DNA of 64,000 nt. Origin: Porphyra umbilicalis (Eukaryota > Rhodophyta > Bangiophyceae > Bangiales > Bangiaceae). This document shows, one piece after another, positions 11,353 through 22,430 of this stretch. Where the stretch lies: positions 124,001 to 188,000 of the forward strand of contig KV918772.1 in NCBI GenBank assembly GCA_002049455.2, in the 5' to 3' direction. Position numbers and translations under genes: made by a program. Each line of letters opens with the position of its first letter. Positions within the stretch are counted from its first letter, which is position 1. The notes under the pieces are model-generated. The model had not been told where the DNA came from and made no database searches. It saw only the letters and a list, made by a program, of their open reading frames with translations.

Positions 11353-13463
11353 ATGGAGCCGTCCCCGGCGACGCGTCCCGCCGGCCCCGTCGAGGCTCCG
11401 TCTCCTTCTCCCCCGTCGTGCCCGTCCACGGCTGCCGCCGCTCCGGGGTCGGCGTTGGCGTCCGTCGCGCTGACCACTTCGGGACCGTCCGAGCGCCGCC
11501 CAACCGTCCCCGACCGTCCGTCGGTGCCGCCGGGCATGCGGCTCCAGTATGACTCGAACGGCCGGGAGTGGCGGCATCCGCCCCGCCCAGCGGGCGCCGC
11601 CGCCGAGGCCAGCGCGGGGGCCGAGACCGCGGCTGCCTGGCGCCCGCGGCCGGCTTGGGCCCTGCTTCCTCCTCCAGCGGGGGTCCTCCGTTCGTGCCGG
11701 AGGAGCGCCGGCCGTTGTTTGGGCAGTCGGCCCCCGCGCTCCCGCCACGCCCGGCGCCGCCCGCCGGCCGAGCGTGGCTCGCCCCCTTGGGGCCGAACGT
11801 GGCCTCGGCCGACTGGCCGTTCGTCAGCGACGTCTTCCTCCAGGCTCATCCTCACGACGCAGGCGAGGCAGCCGCCGGGTGTCGGGCCTTCAAGGAGTTC
11901 GCCGAGGTGGCGGGTGCCTGTACCCGGCCGGCAGCCGAGCGCGACTTCGCTTCCTTCGTCCGCTTTGTCGGGGACAGCGCGGCGTGGCTGCGCTGCATGT
12001 CGCGGTGAAACCCGGGGCGGGTGCTCTTGGTCCCGCAGCCCGCGGCCAAGCTCCCGTTCGTCGCCGGCAAGAGGAGAACACCTACCTCAAGAATTCACAT
12101 ACACGCCTTCTTCACCGCCCTGCGGTCCAGTTCGGTCACTCCTTGGCGCAAGCCAACTTGGGGGGAGTGGGCCCTCTGATTGCCTTGGCGTCGGTGGGCC
12201 CCGCGACCGCTCCGGCGGACTTGGCGTTGGAGGCCGCGCCCCGCGCGCGCGGCGAGCTCGTCAGCGCCCGGCGGGCGGGGCACGAGGCCATCTTCCTATC
12301 CGTCCGTTCCGACATTTCCTTGACGCCGGCGCGTGCTCGCTTGCCGCCGGCAATGGTCACGCGGTGTGCGACGCCGCGGCTGCTGACGTACGAGTACCCG
12401 CCCGTCGTGACCCAGCAGCAGTCGCTGCTCCAGGTGTTCCTCTGCCACCCCATCCAGGGCGCGGCCTGCGTCATGCTGACGGCCGCCATCATGTCGGGGT
12501 GTCTGCGCGCGTATCGCGAGACGCACCGCGTCATCAAGCCGTCGCCGTGCGACTACGACTTGACGCGGAAGTTCAAGGTCGACGACCTCGTGCCGAGCGA
12601 CCGCGGTGCCGCCGACGCCTTGGAGGAGTACGACGCCATCGTGAGGGCGGTGCCCTGGGCGGTCGTCCATGACCTACTGCCCTACCACCACGATACCACC
12701 CGTCAAGCCCCGAGCACCCTGCTGCCCCACCAAGTGGGTACCGTGGCGGACGGCAGGCGCCACTACGTCCGCGTCGTAAACGCCTTGCGGACGCCGCAGG
12801 CCCCTTTGCGCGTCCGACTCGGGCGGCGGCGCCGCTGCCCCCCGTCGCGACCGCGACGATCGCTGGGGGGAGGGCGGGCCCGGCCGCCGTGCCGACGTGC
12901 GGGACGACAGTGTGTGGCCGGCGGCCGGTCCAATCGATGGCCACGGAAATATGGCCGCCGGCCGTGACGAGCCCGCGTGGCTCTCCGACGGCGGCCAGGG
13001 CCGCGATGGCGGCGCAAGTGGCGGGTGCTACGGGCGGTCCGAGTACTGCCCTGCCGACGACGCCGCGGCGCCTGCCGGTCCGCGCCCCGCGCGCTGGGAT
13101 GCCGTCCCCGCTTAAGACGGTCGCGCCATGGCGCCGATGGAGCTGCGGGTTGCCGGCCCCGTCGTAACCCCCGTTTCGGGGCAACCGCATGTCGCCTACG
13201 ATTGGTTAATGTCTGCGTTGTGGACGCCCCCTACCCCGGGGAAGTCCAGGCAGGTCGTCGCCTTGTTCGGGTACGACCCGTCCATCAACTAGTCCGAGGT
13301 GGGGCCCTGCGAGATCACCGCCGCTATGGTCGAGTACGCTCGCATTGGGCTCGCCGCCGACGTCCTCCCCTGCCTGGAGTCCCCGCGGACGCGGGCGAAG
13401 CGGTTCCACGACGCCCTGCGGCGCGTCCAACGCAAGGCGGGCCGCCCCGTTCACGTTTGGTAG
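11353..13463 (+). pseudogene. Unknown antisense ORF inside the gypsy element
   Basis: This coding-like sequence is on the strand opposite to gag-pol, within the gypsy boundaries. It starts with an ATG 15 bp inside the 3' LTR junction. It must be read in three pieces. First comes a Pro/Ser/Ala-rich N-terminus ending near PPGMRLQYDSNGREWRHPP. Next is a middle with FKEFAEVAG, ending at a TGA at 12006, then a change of frame through YEYPPVVTQQQSLLQVFLCH and DYDLTRKFKVDDLVPSD to about 12800. Last, after another change of frame, is a C-terminus ending LESPRTRAKRFHDALRRVQR and GRPVHVW before a TAG at 13461. An in-frame TAG at 13290 and a TAA near 13113 also interrupt it. I do not recognise the protein. 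Antisense extra ORFs are known in some plant gypsy lineages (Tat/Ogre/Retand); whether this is comparable is unknown. It could also be a captured gene. Confidence 0.45.
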
Positions 13464-13670
13464 TTTCGTTGTCACGACTGAGGGCATCGTGCTGGCCCCG
13501 TAGGTGTGGCGCTTAGTCCGACGGCGTTAGGTCGTCGTCCGCCGTAGGATAAATCCGCGGGCATTCTCTTCGTACCACTTAGTGTCCGCTGCCCGACGTG
13601 GCCCCGACACTCCCTGGCCGCTGGTCCGCATTCCCCCCCCCGCGACGGGCTCAAGGTCCCAAAACCCTTA

Positions 13671-13690
13671 AACCCCCCCCCCCCCCCCCC
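13671..13690. repeat. Poly-C run
   Basis: About 18-20 consecutive C on the plus strand, near the 3' end of the gypsy pol frame (poly-Gly on the coding strand). Its length may be unreliable. Confidence 0.7.
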
Positions 13691-14174
13691 GCCGCGCCCG
13701 GCTGCCGCGCCGACCCAAGAGGTGAGGCACGGATGGCCAGGGGCGGCGCCGCGGTGCCGCCCGAGGCGGCGCCGCCGGCGGGAGTTGCGGCCTGCGGGAC
13801 CGCCAGCGGCAGGTCGGCGGACGTGTGGGGCAGCCCCAAGCGCGCCACGCGGCGCAGGTACACGCAAAGCGTCTCGTGCGGGGCGTTCGCGGCGTCCATC
13901 CAGGTGGGCTGCGGGTATTCGGTCCAGTAGACTTGGACCCGGAGGGTGCCGTCGGGAAGCGTCGCGTGGTCCGCGATTCGGTCCACGGCGTAGCGCTGTC
14001 CGTCGGCCTCCCCCCCATCAAAGAGGCGCGCTGCCCGCAACGCGGGGTGGTGGGCAGGGGAGTCGGCGGCCGTGCCCGAGGCGCGGACGACGTGCGCGAC
14101 GTTCTCACGGCGGTGCTCCCCGTCCACGTCCAGGAGGACCGTCGGGCCGTCCGTGGTAACCACGCGATACGGTC

Positions 14175-14926
14175 CAGGGGTTGTCAAGATTTGGATTTTG
14201 GGCCGTAATGGGATACGGATACACGCCGATCCTTCGTATCTGATTGAGGATGACCCCAACAGCAGAGATCCGGATCAGGATATCTGTCTCTTGAACCGGA
14301 TATTTGAGTAGATTACAATCGTATCCGGATACGATTATTGCATCCGAATATAATCCCCAAAGTCCGACGGACAGCTCAATAAGAGCCCAAGCAGAACGCC
14401 ATCTAGCCGTTATTCGAGTGCTAAATGGACGACTGTACGAATTGAGAGCCACACTTGATTTCAACGCCCCGACGGGCGCCGTTGAGGCGGTTTCCCGCAG
14501 CTTTCGTTAACGGACGTCAGCAAGACCGTTCTGAATATCGTGTTACACTTTGAAAACAACGCAATCGGGTCGAGTCGCGTGATTGAGCGGTTCCACCCGG
14601 GGCGGGCTGGATCGCGGCTTGTCGCTGCCAAATGTTCGGTCATTAATCCTTCGATTGTCGGCACGCGAAAACGGAGTTTGGCTGTGTTTCACCAGAATTC
14701 TGCAGGCGCGGAAAGCCTCGTAACCGTATATATCGTTGTATCCTCACTCTAGTATCTGGGATACGGATGCGATATAATCTTGCAATTTCTGTCGAACAGG
14801 ATGGATATATCCTCACCTCCTTTTCTCATAATGCACTTTGGATACGCGTCCCCGGCTCGTATCCGAAGTGTATACGGATTTAATGTACGGATGTATTCCT
14901 CTGGGAATTATCCATGACAACCCCTG
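14175..14926. mobile_element. hAT-type MITE, copy A, in gypsy pol
   Basis: 752 bp with terminal inverted repeats CAGGGGTTGTCA...TGACAACCCCTG. It is flanked by the 8-bp duplication ATACGGTC (14167-14174) / ATACGGTG (14927-14934), with one mismatch. An 8-bp duplication and a CAGGGG terminus are typical of the hAT superfamily. There is no coding capacity. It splits the gypsy integrase from its C-terminal tail. The near-identical copy B is at 52239-52991. Confidence 0.9.
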
Positions 14927-17470
14927 ATACGGTGCGCGCGCGACGTGTGTCAACTTGCCGCCGGCGCCCTCCTCTTTGGCGTGGTCGCGCAGCCACGCGC
15001 AGCCCCGCACGGTGAGTTTCTCCGCGTGCAGCGCGAGGTGCTTGTCGTGGTCGCGCTTGTAGCGCCCCTGCGTCGCCTTGAACGTTGCCCACATCTGCGA
15101 AATGAACTGCACGTGACGGGTCCGGAGGGCGGCTTGGGCCCGCTTCTCGGCGGCGCTGCCGCGTTGCGCCGTGATGGGGTACGCCCCGGACTTGCGGATG
15201 TCCTTGAATGCCCAGCTGGATACCCCCATGGGGTTGACCACTTCCAGCGGGGCAACCCCGGTGCTACGGTTGGGACGGCTGTTGTACGCCAGCGTCAGGG
15301 CCCCATGGAGTTGGTCCCAGGACCGCGGATGCTCTGCCACGTTGTGGTTGAGGATCGTATGCATCGTGCGGTTGAACCGCTCCGTCTGCCAGTTCGTCTG
15401 CGGGTGTGACGGTGACGTCACCGTAGGCTCGATGGAGAGCAGGTTGCAAACCTGGCCCCAGAAGTGGCTGGTGAACTGAGGTCCCCCGTCCGAGAGTAGC
15501 TGGTCCGGCGGGCCATCAGCGCCCACCCAGTAGTCCAGGACGACCGAGTCGCAGTCCACCGCCGATGTACCGTCCATCGGGATGGCGCGCACCAGCTTTA
15601 TGAACCGATCCGTGATCACCAGGATGAACCGGTGGCCGGCGGCCGTCCGCTCGAGGGGCCCGTAGGGGTCCACAGCAATGTCCTGGAAGGGCACGGTGGC
15701 GGGGAACAGAGTGAGGGGCGAGCGCTGCGCCAGAGGGCGCACGAGCTGCCTGGCACAGCAGTCGCATTTCCTCACATAAGAGACGACGTCGGCCGCCATC
15801 CCCACCCAGTAGTACTACCGCCGCATCGCCGCATACATGCGGGACTCCCCGGGGTGCCCGGCGAGGGTCGCGTCGTGCTCCACATGGGGGACCTGATCCT
15901 GCAAGGAGGTTGGGACCACCACCTGGTGGGCGCCATCGGGCGCCGCACGTCGCCGGAGGACCCCATTGGGGTCCTCGACGAACGGGATGCGCCGCACGTC
16001 GTTCAGGTTCTTCACGATCTCCTTTCAGTACCCGTCGCCGGCTTGGGCCGAGAGCACCACGTCGCGCCTAATGCCACGGACAGTAGGGCCGCCGACGTAG
16101 TTGGTGGCGTCGAGCCCCCGGACCGTGTTGGCCCGCACGGCAAAGACGGGGACCGCGTCGTCGAACGCGGTGTCGTCGCTGGTCCCGAACTCCGGGCGAA
16201 AGATGCTGTCGGCCATGTTGTGTGTCATCTCCGGCTTGTAGGCGACGTCGAACTGAACCTCGCTCAGGCGAAGGCGCCAGCGTTCCAGGCGGGGATTGCC
16301 CGAGCCCTCGATGTTGAGGATCCACCGCAGGCAGTCGTGGTCCGTGCGCACGAGGAAATGGTCACCCTCGCGGTAGGGGCGGCGCTTGAGCGACGCTCAG
16401 ACGACTGCCAGGCACTCCTTCTCCGTGACCCCGTAGGGGAGCTCGTTCGTTGCCAGCCGCCGGCTGACAGACTCAACCGGCTGGAGCTTGCCGTCGTCTT
16501 GCTCTTGCAGCTGGGCGGCGCCCACTTGCGTCCCGCAGGCGTCCACGTCGAGGACGTACTTTCGCCCGCGCCGCGGGAGTGCGAGGACCGGCGGGGTCGT
16601 GAGGGCCTCCTTGAGCCGGTCGAACGCGTGCTGCTGCAATGGCGTGGCGGGGGGCACTAGGACAGGAGCTGTGGACCCCATGAGGTCCGTCAATGGCGCC
16701 GCCATCCGTGCGAAGTTCGGCACGAACCGGCGGAAGCCGTTGCACATCCCCACGAATCGCCGTACTTGCGTGCGGGTCGTGCGGAAGTGCGCCTCGCGCA
16801 GGGCGCGCGTGTGCGCGTCCATGACGCCGAGCCGGCCCGGCTTGATTTCGTCCCCGAGATATTCCACTGTCTCACGAAGGAACCGGCACTTGGGCAGGCG
16901 GTGTGTCACTTCCGCGTCGCGAAGCAGGCGCAGAACGTGGTCGACGTCGCCGACGTGTTCCTCCTTCGTCTTTGAGTACACGATTACATCGTCGAGGTAG
17001 ATGAGGCGGCTTTGCCATTTCACGTCGGAGAGGATGATGTCCAGCGCCCGCTGGAACGTCGCCGGGGCGTTTCTTAAGCCGAGCGGCATCCGTTTTGACT
17101 GGGACGCGCCCTCGTAGCACACGAAAACCGTCTTCTCCCGATCTTCGGTGGCGATGGCAACCTGCCAGTAGCCGGCGTTGCAATCCAACGTCGAGAAGAT
17201 GGTCGCCTCGACGAGGCTGTCGATGCACTCGTTCATCCGGGGCAGCGGGTACGAGTCCTTCTTGGTGACGACGTTCAGCAGTCGATGATCGACGCAGGAG
17301 CGGAGAGTGCCATCCATCTTGGGGACGAGAACGACTGGGAAACACCATTCCGACGACGTCGGTTCGATAACGTCCGCCTCCAGCTGCCGCTTGACCTCGG
17401 CCGTTTCGGCCTCCCGCGCCGTGTGCCCCGCAACGCGCGGCGCGAAGCGGACGGGCCGGGCGCCGGCGTT

Positions 17471-17888
17471 TGCTGAAACGCAGTGGTAAAAGAGGTTGGG
17501 GGACAACGGTGAAGTGGTTGAGTGGCTTGAGCTTGTGTGTGTGTGTGCGAACGTGCTTTGTTGGTTGTCCTAAGGTTTGCCCGCCTCTCCCAACCGAGAG
17601 CACCTCTCAAATAGTCCCCACCGACCCAAGTGCTCCCCCCTCTCGCGCCCACACCGACGCCCACGCCCTCGCACCGAATCGAATCACTCACCAAATCAAA
17701 AGCCACTAGAGCAAAGCGAAGATCAGATCCAAAACATGCCGAAAGTAACGCCCCAAGATCACCCAACACGAACGTGTGCAACTTGACCACGTCTTGCAAA
17801 TGTACCATGTGGGGTACCGTAAGGGTCACCGACCATTATCCATCCGCGAACCGCCAGTGGAGTCGGCGACGAGCATCACAGTCCAACA
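17471..17888 (-). repeat. copia 3' LTR
   Basis: 418 bp, from TGCTGAAACG to CAGTCCAACA as read on the plus strand. A GT dinucleotide run lies near 17533-17548. The element-strand sequence just upstream (17889-17897) is the purine tract AAGGAGGAG, the likely polypurine primer of plus-strand synthesis. Confidence 0.97.
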
Positions 17889-17923
17889 CTCCTCCTTGCT
17901 TGTTGCCGCGGTGGTTCTTGTAT

Positions 17924-20900
17924 TCAGCAAAGCCCCATGGCCTCGACATGCTTGTTGTGCATGGTCTTGCCGAGCTCCTTCATCATCGGGTCCGCCACCA
18001 TGTCGTCAGTTGCACAATGCTCCAGTGTCACCTTGCCCGTCGTGATGGCCTCGCGCACGAAGTGGTATCGAATGTCAATGTGCTTGGTGCGCTTGTGGTC
18101 GCCAGGGTTCTTGGAGAAGTCAATTCACCCGCTGTTGTCGACCTTGATGTTGATCGGCCCGCCCGAGATCGCTGTTCGCAGCCCTTGAGATGCCACGCTT
18201 TGCACGAGCTTGTTGAGCCAAACACCTTATTTGCTGGCCTCACATAGAGCCATGTACTCAGCTTCCATCGTCGACAGCACCACCGTCTTCTGCAACTTAG
18301 AACCTCAGCTGACGGCTGCTCCGCCAAAAATGAAGGTGAAGCCCGTAGTAGAACGTCGCGTCTCGTGGTCACCCGCGCAGTCGGCATCACTATAGCCTTG
18401 TAGAACACAGGGAGCGGTCTTGTCGAAGACCAGCCCCTGGTCCATCGAACCCTTGACATACCGTAGAACGCGCTTGATCGCCGCCCAATGCTCCTTGCCT
18501 TAGCACAAGACAAAAGCGACTCAGCTTCCCGATGGCGAAGGCGAGGTCAGGACGCGTCCCGACCATCAAGTACATCAAACTGCCGACGGCTTCGCGATAG
18601 GGCAGCGCGTCGTCGCTCTCGTTGGCCTTGACTAGCTGCAGGCCCACCTCCAGCGGCATTCCGATCGGGTTGCACTCTGCCATCCCGAACTTCTCGAGCA
18701 CTTGCGCCGCGTACTTGCCCTGCGACAGCTTGAGGGAGCCCAACGCATTGTCACGTCTGATCTCTAGCCCGAGGATGACCTTTGCCTCTCCCAGGTACTC
18801 CATCTCAAAACGCTTGTGCAGAGCGTCCTTAATCTTGTAGATCGCCGCCAGGCTTGATGCCACCAAAAAAAGATCGTCGACGTTCACCAGGACGATGATG
18901 ATTTCGCCGTCAGCCATAAGGAGGTAGAGGCATGCATCCGGGTCAATGTTGTCAAGCCCCTGCGACTTGAGAAAGTCGTCCAGCTTGGCGTATCACATCT
19001 GTGGGGCTTGGTTCAGCCCATACAGCGCTTGAAGGAGACGCCACACCTTGTCAGGATACGTCGGATCGACATAGTCGTCTGGCTGCCCCATGAAGACCTC
19101 CTCGTAAAGGTCGCCGTTGAGGAATGCCGACTTGACGTCCATCTGATGTAGCTCCCACGCGTTCGCCGCCGTCATCGCCAGGATGCATCGAATGGTGGTG
19201 AACTTGGCCACCGACGCGAACGTTTCGTTGAAGTCGAGCCCCTTGATCTGCCTGTTCCCCATGAAGCATAGGCGCGCCTCGTGCCGCGTCGTGTTGTTCC
19301 TGTTCTTGTCAACCTCGTTCTTGAACTTGTATACCCACTTGCCCTTCAGCACGCGTCGACTGGCCGGGCGATTTGTCAAGCGCCAAGTCTTGTTCTTGCA
19401 GATGGCTTCCATCTCCTCGTCCATAGCAATCTTCCACTTAGCCAATTCTTGCCCTTGAACGGCTTGCACGTACGTCTTGGGCGCCTCGTGAGCAACCAGA
19501 CTCACCGGTCCCCAGTACTCGACAGGTGGTCGCCGCGCTCTGCCGCTCCGACGCAGCGTGTCTTGAGAGCCGCCACTACCTTGATTGTCGTCCGCGGACT
19601 TGTCAGATCCATCGTCTTGCTTGTCGTCCTTGTCGACATTGTCAGCATCTACGTCTTCGCCGTCGCTTGCAGAACGCAAGCCCGTCTCGACTTCGTTAAC
19701 TTCGTCTTCAGGAAGCTCCTCCGCAACTTCTGCGACCTCGCTTACGTTTGTCTCGGCGAACACAACGCATCGTGCCTTGACGACCTTGCCGTTGTCGGGG
19801 ATGACCTTGTACGCCTTGCTGCCGTCGGGATAGCCTAAGAAGACGCCCTTCGCCGCCTTGTCGCCAAACGTGCCGTCGATGTGACTATTGTGCAGCACGA
19901 CCCAGTATTTCGACCCAAACACCCGAATTTAGCTTACGTTGGGCTTATTCCCGGTCCAAAGCTCAAAAGGCGTCTTGCCAACGGGACGCGCCCTGCTCGT
20001 GACGCGGTTCTTGAGGTACACCGCCGTCTTCATGGCATCCGCCCAAAGATCCTGATCGACGTCCTTGTGTCGCATCATGGTGCGAGCCATCTCCACGAGA
20101 ACTCGGTTGAGCCGCTCAGCAACTCCGTTCTGCTGCGGCGTGTCGGGCACCGTGGTCTGGTGCGTCGTGCCGTTCTCATCGTGAAGAGCCTTGAATGCGT
20201 TCGACACGTACTCGCCGCCATTGTCGGATCGCAGCATCTTGATCTTGGTTCCCCTGTGCAGCTGGGCCTTAGTCAGCCACTTCTTAAACTCAGAGAGCAG
20301 ATCGCTCTTCTTCTGCAGAAAGACCACGTCGGTCCAACGGGAGAAGTCTTCGGTGAAGGTGCCGAAGTAGAGCGCACTGCCACGCGACTGCTCCGACATT
20401 GGCCCGCCCAGGTCCGAGTGCACGAGCTGCAGGCGCTTGGTCACTCGACCTCCTCCTGCACTAGGCATAAGCGTCATAGCCGCCTTCCCATACACGCACG
20501 GCTCGCAGACGTCCTTGACAGCCATGGAAGAGAACTTGAGTCCATTATTGTCCTTGTTCTTGATCATCCGCTTAACGCCAGCCACGTTGACGTGCCCAAG
20601 GCGCTCATGCCAGAGCTGAAGAGAGGCCACCGCAGCAATATCTGACAGTGGGGCCATGTCCAGGTGGTAGATCCCGTTCTTACGAGTGCCCCACGCAGCA
20701 GTCTTCTTGTTCATCTTGCTGATCGTCTTACAGCCCTTGAATGACACTTCCGCCCCACGCTCCTCCGTCATGCCGACCGACATCAGGTTGAAGCCCATTG
20801 TAGGAACATGGAGTACCTTCTCCAACTTTATCTTGCGCGTCTTGCCGTGAACGATGACATTGAGCACGACGGTTCCGACGCCCGCCGTGGCTACGGACCC

Positions 20901-21851
20901 CTTGTCACCCATCGTGACGCTCCGTCCCGTGGTCGTGTGGTAGTCGTCAAAGCACCCGCGCATCCAGCACATGTGTGCAGACGCCGCAGAGTCCACAAGC
21001 CACGACTTGGAGATGTCATCGGTGTCAGCTGCATTGACCACCAGACAGATGGCGTCGTCGCAGTCGCAACCATCGTCAGCCGCAATCGCGGCCACCTTGT
21101 CCTGTCTCTGCTTCTTGGCCTTGAGCTCTGGGCAATCGCGAGAGATGTGCCCAAATGTATGGCAGTTGTAGCTTTCGATCTTGGAGAGGTCACAACGGCG
21201 GCCTTGACCTCGATAGTTGGCGCCGACAAGTGCCATGCCGCCAATGCGCTTCGTCGCCGGTGACTTGTCCGCCTGCCGCCGCTCCTCCTGAAGCAAGCGG
21301 CTCTTGACAAAGTCGAGGCTTAGCTCGTCCTCGCCCTTGGCGTCGAGAGCCACCAGCAGGTTCTCGTACTTTGACGTCAGCCCGTTGAGGACGCTCATGG
21401 CAACGTCCATCTCCGTCACCTCGCCGCCCATGGCCTTGAGGTTCTAGCCGAGGTTGCGCACGCGGTTGATGTAGCCCAGCATGCCCTCGCCGACGGTCAT
21501 TTCGACGGTGTAGAACTCGCTTCGCGCTTTCATCTTGTTCATCAAACTCTTGCGCTGGAAGACACCTTGCAGCGTCGACCACATTTCCGCCGTCGTCTTG
21601 CAGCCCGACACGTGCTCGAGCTGCTCAGACCCAAGGGTGAGCCCGGTGATAACGCTCGCCTTCGTGTCTCGACGCTTCCACACCGCCAACTCGCGGGTCT
21701 CCGCGTCCGTCGGCTTGCCGTCTTCCTCAAGCATATCGTCCAGGTCGCGCAGCGCGAAAACCATCTTACTGCGCTGACGCCACTCGTGGAAGTTCTTCTC
21801 CGTCAACTTGTCGATCTTGATGCCACCCATGCCAGTAGCGCCTCCGTCCAT
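17924..21851 (-). pseudogene. gag-pol: copia gag-pol polyprotein, broken
   Basis: A single minus-strand frame starts at ATG 21849-21851. Gag shows LTEKNFHEWRQRSKMVFALR, close to the usual copia gag opening, and a degenerate zinc knuckle SYNCHTFGHISRDC in which the first Cys is Ser. Protease has WLVDSAASAHMC (Asp-Ser-Ala instead of the usual Asp-Ser/Thr-Gly). Integrase shows LWHERLGHVNVAGVKRMI with CEPCVYGKA, then SRWTDVVFLQ, RSDNGGEYVSN and TPQQNGVAERLNR. RT has MDVKSAFLNGDLYEEVFMGQ and VNVDDLFLV (normally YVDD). RNase H contains VVLSTMEAEYMALCEASK. In-frame stops are visible near 21444, 19929, 18993, 18229 and 18127, plus a frameshift near 18490. The altered protease and RT boxes, if not sequencing errors, would also impair activity. 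Confidence 0.95.
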
Positions 21852-21995
21852 GATGTCGTCTTGTCGTATCGCCCGACCTTGCCGAGCCGTTCGCCTTGAC
21901 CGTCACGTCCTTGAACCACCTTGACCTCGTCGTCTTCGCACTTGCCGCGACCGCCGCGACACCAGCTGGCACACCTTGCTCTTGTCACAGCCCCG

Positions 21996-22012
21996 GCTCT
22001 GGGCCCATAACC
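21996..22012 (-). promoter_or_regulatory. copia primer-binding site matching the iMet tRNA anticodon arm
   Basis: The 17 nt next to the 5' LTR include CTGGGCCCATAACC (21999-22012, plus strand). This is identical to the anticodon arm of eukaryotic initiator tRNA-Met with its CAU anticodon, not to its 3' CCA end. Drosophila copia is known to prime from the 5' half of this tRNA, so the same half-tRNA priming is inferred here. Confidence 0.75.
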
Positions 22013-22430
22013 TGTTGAAACGCAGTGAAAAAAGGGGTTTGGGGACCACGGTGAAGTGGTTGAGTGGCTTGAGCTTGTGTGTGTGTGTGCGAACGTGCTT
22101 TGTTGGTTGTCCTAAGGTTCGCCCGCCTCTCCCAACCGAGAGCACCTCTCAAATAGTCCCCACCGACCCAAGTGCTCCCCCCTCTCGCGCCCACACCGAC
22201 GCCCACGCCCTCGCACCGAATCGAATCACTCACCAAATCAAAAGCCACTAGAGCAAAGCGAAGATCAGATCCAAAACATGCCAAAAGTAACGCCCCAAGA
22301 TCACCCAACACGAACGTGTGCAACTTGACCACGTCTTGCAAATGTACCATGTGGGGTGCCATAAGGGTCACTGACCATCATCCATCCGCGAACCGCCAGT
22401 GGAGTCGGCGACGAGCATCACAGTCCAACA
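22013..22430 (-). repeat. copia 5' LTR
   Basis: 418 bp, from TGTTGAAACG to CAGTCCAACA on the plus strand. It is expected to carry the element's promoter and polyadenylation signal. It is followed on the right by the target duplication GCGTT. Confidence 0.97.

Larger units (their letters stand above)
17471..22430 (-). mobile_element. Ty1/copia LTR retrotransposon nested in gypsy
   Basis: 4960 bp with direct LTRs of 418 bp (17471-17888 and 22013-22430), TG...CA ends, and a perfect 5-bp target duplication GCGTT (17466-17470 and 22431-22435). Gag, protease, integrase, RT and RNase H follow in that order on the minus strand, which defines Ty1/copia. By eye the LTRs differ at about 12 positions (about 97%), fewer than the gypsy LTRs, as expected for the inner insertion. 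The target is the start of the gypsy reverse-transcriptase region. One long frame is broken by several stops and one frameshift. Confidence 0.97.

Noticed and set aside
11880-12010. Resemblance of the antisense ORF segment around FKEFAEVAG to the N-terminal domain of tyrosine recombinases
   Set aside because: Only a loose pattern over about 40 residues; no Arg/His/Arg/Tyr catalytic residues were found downstream.
10681-12672. Plus-strand frame of 663 codons starting at the gypsy LTR
   Set aside because: It crosses the LTR, which exists in two copies, and reads a mixture of LTR and antisense-ORF sequence in a frame that does not keep the protein-like parts together.
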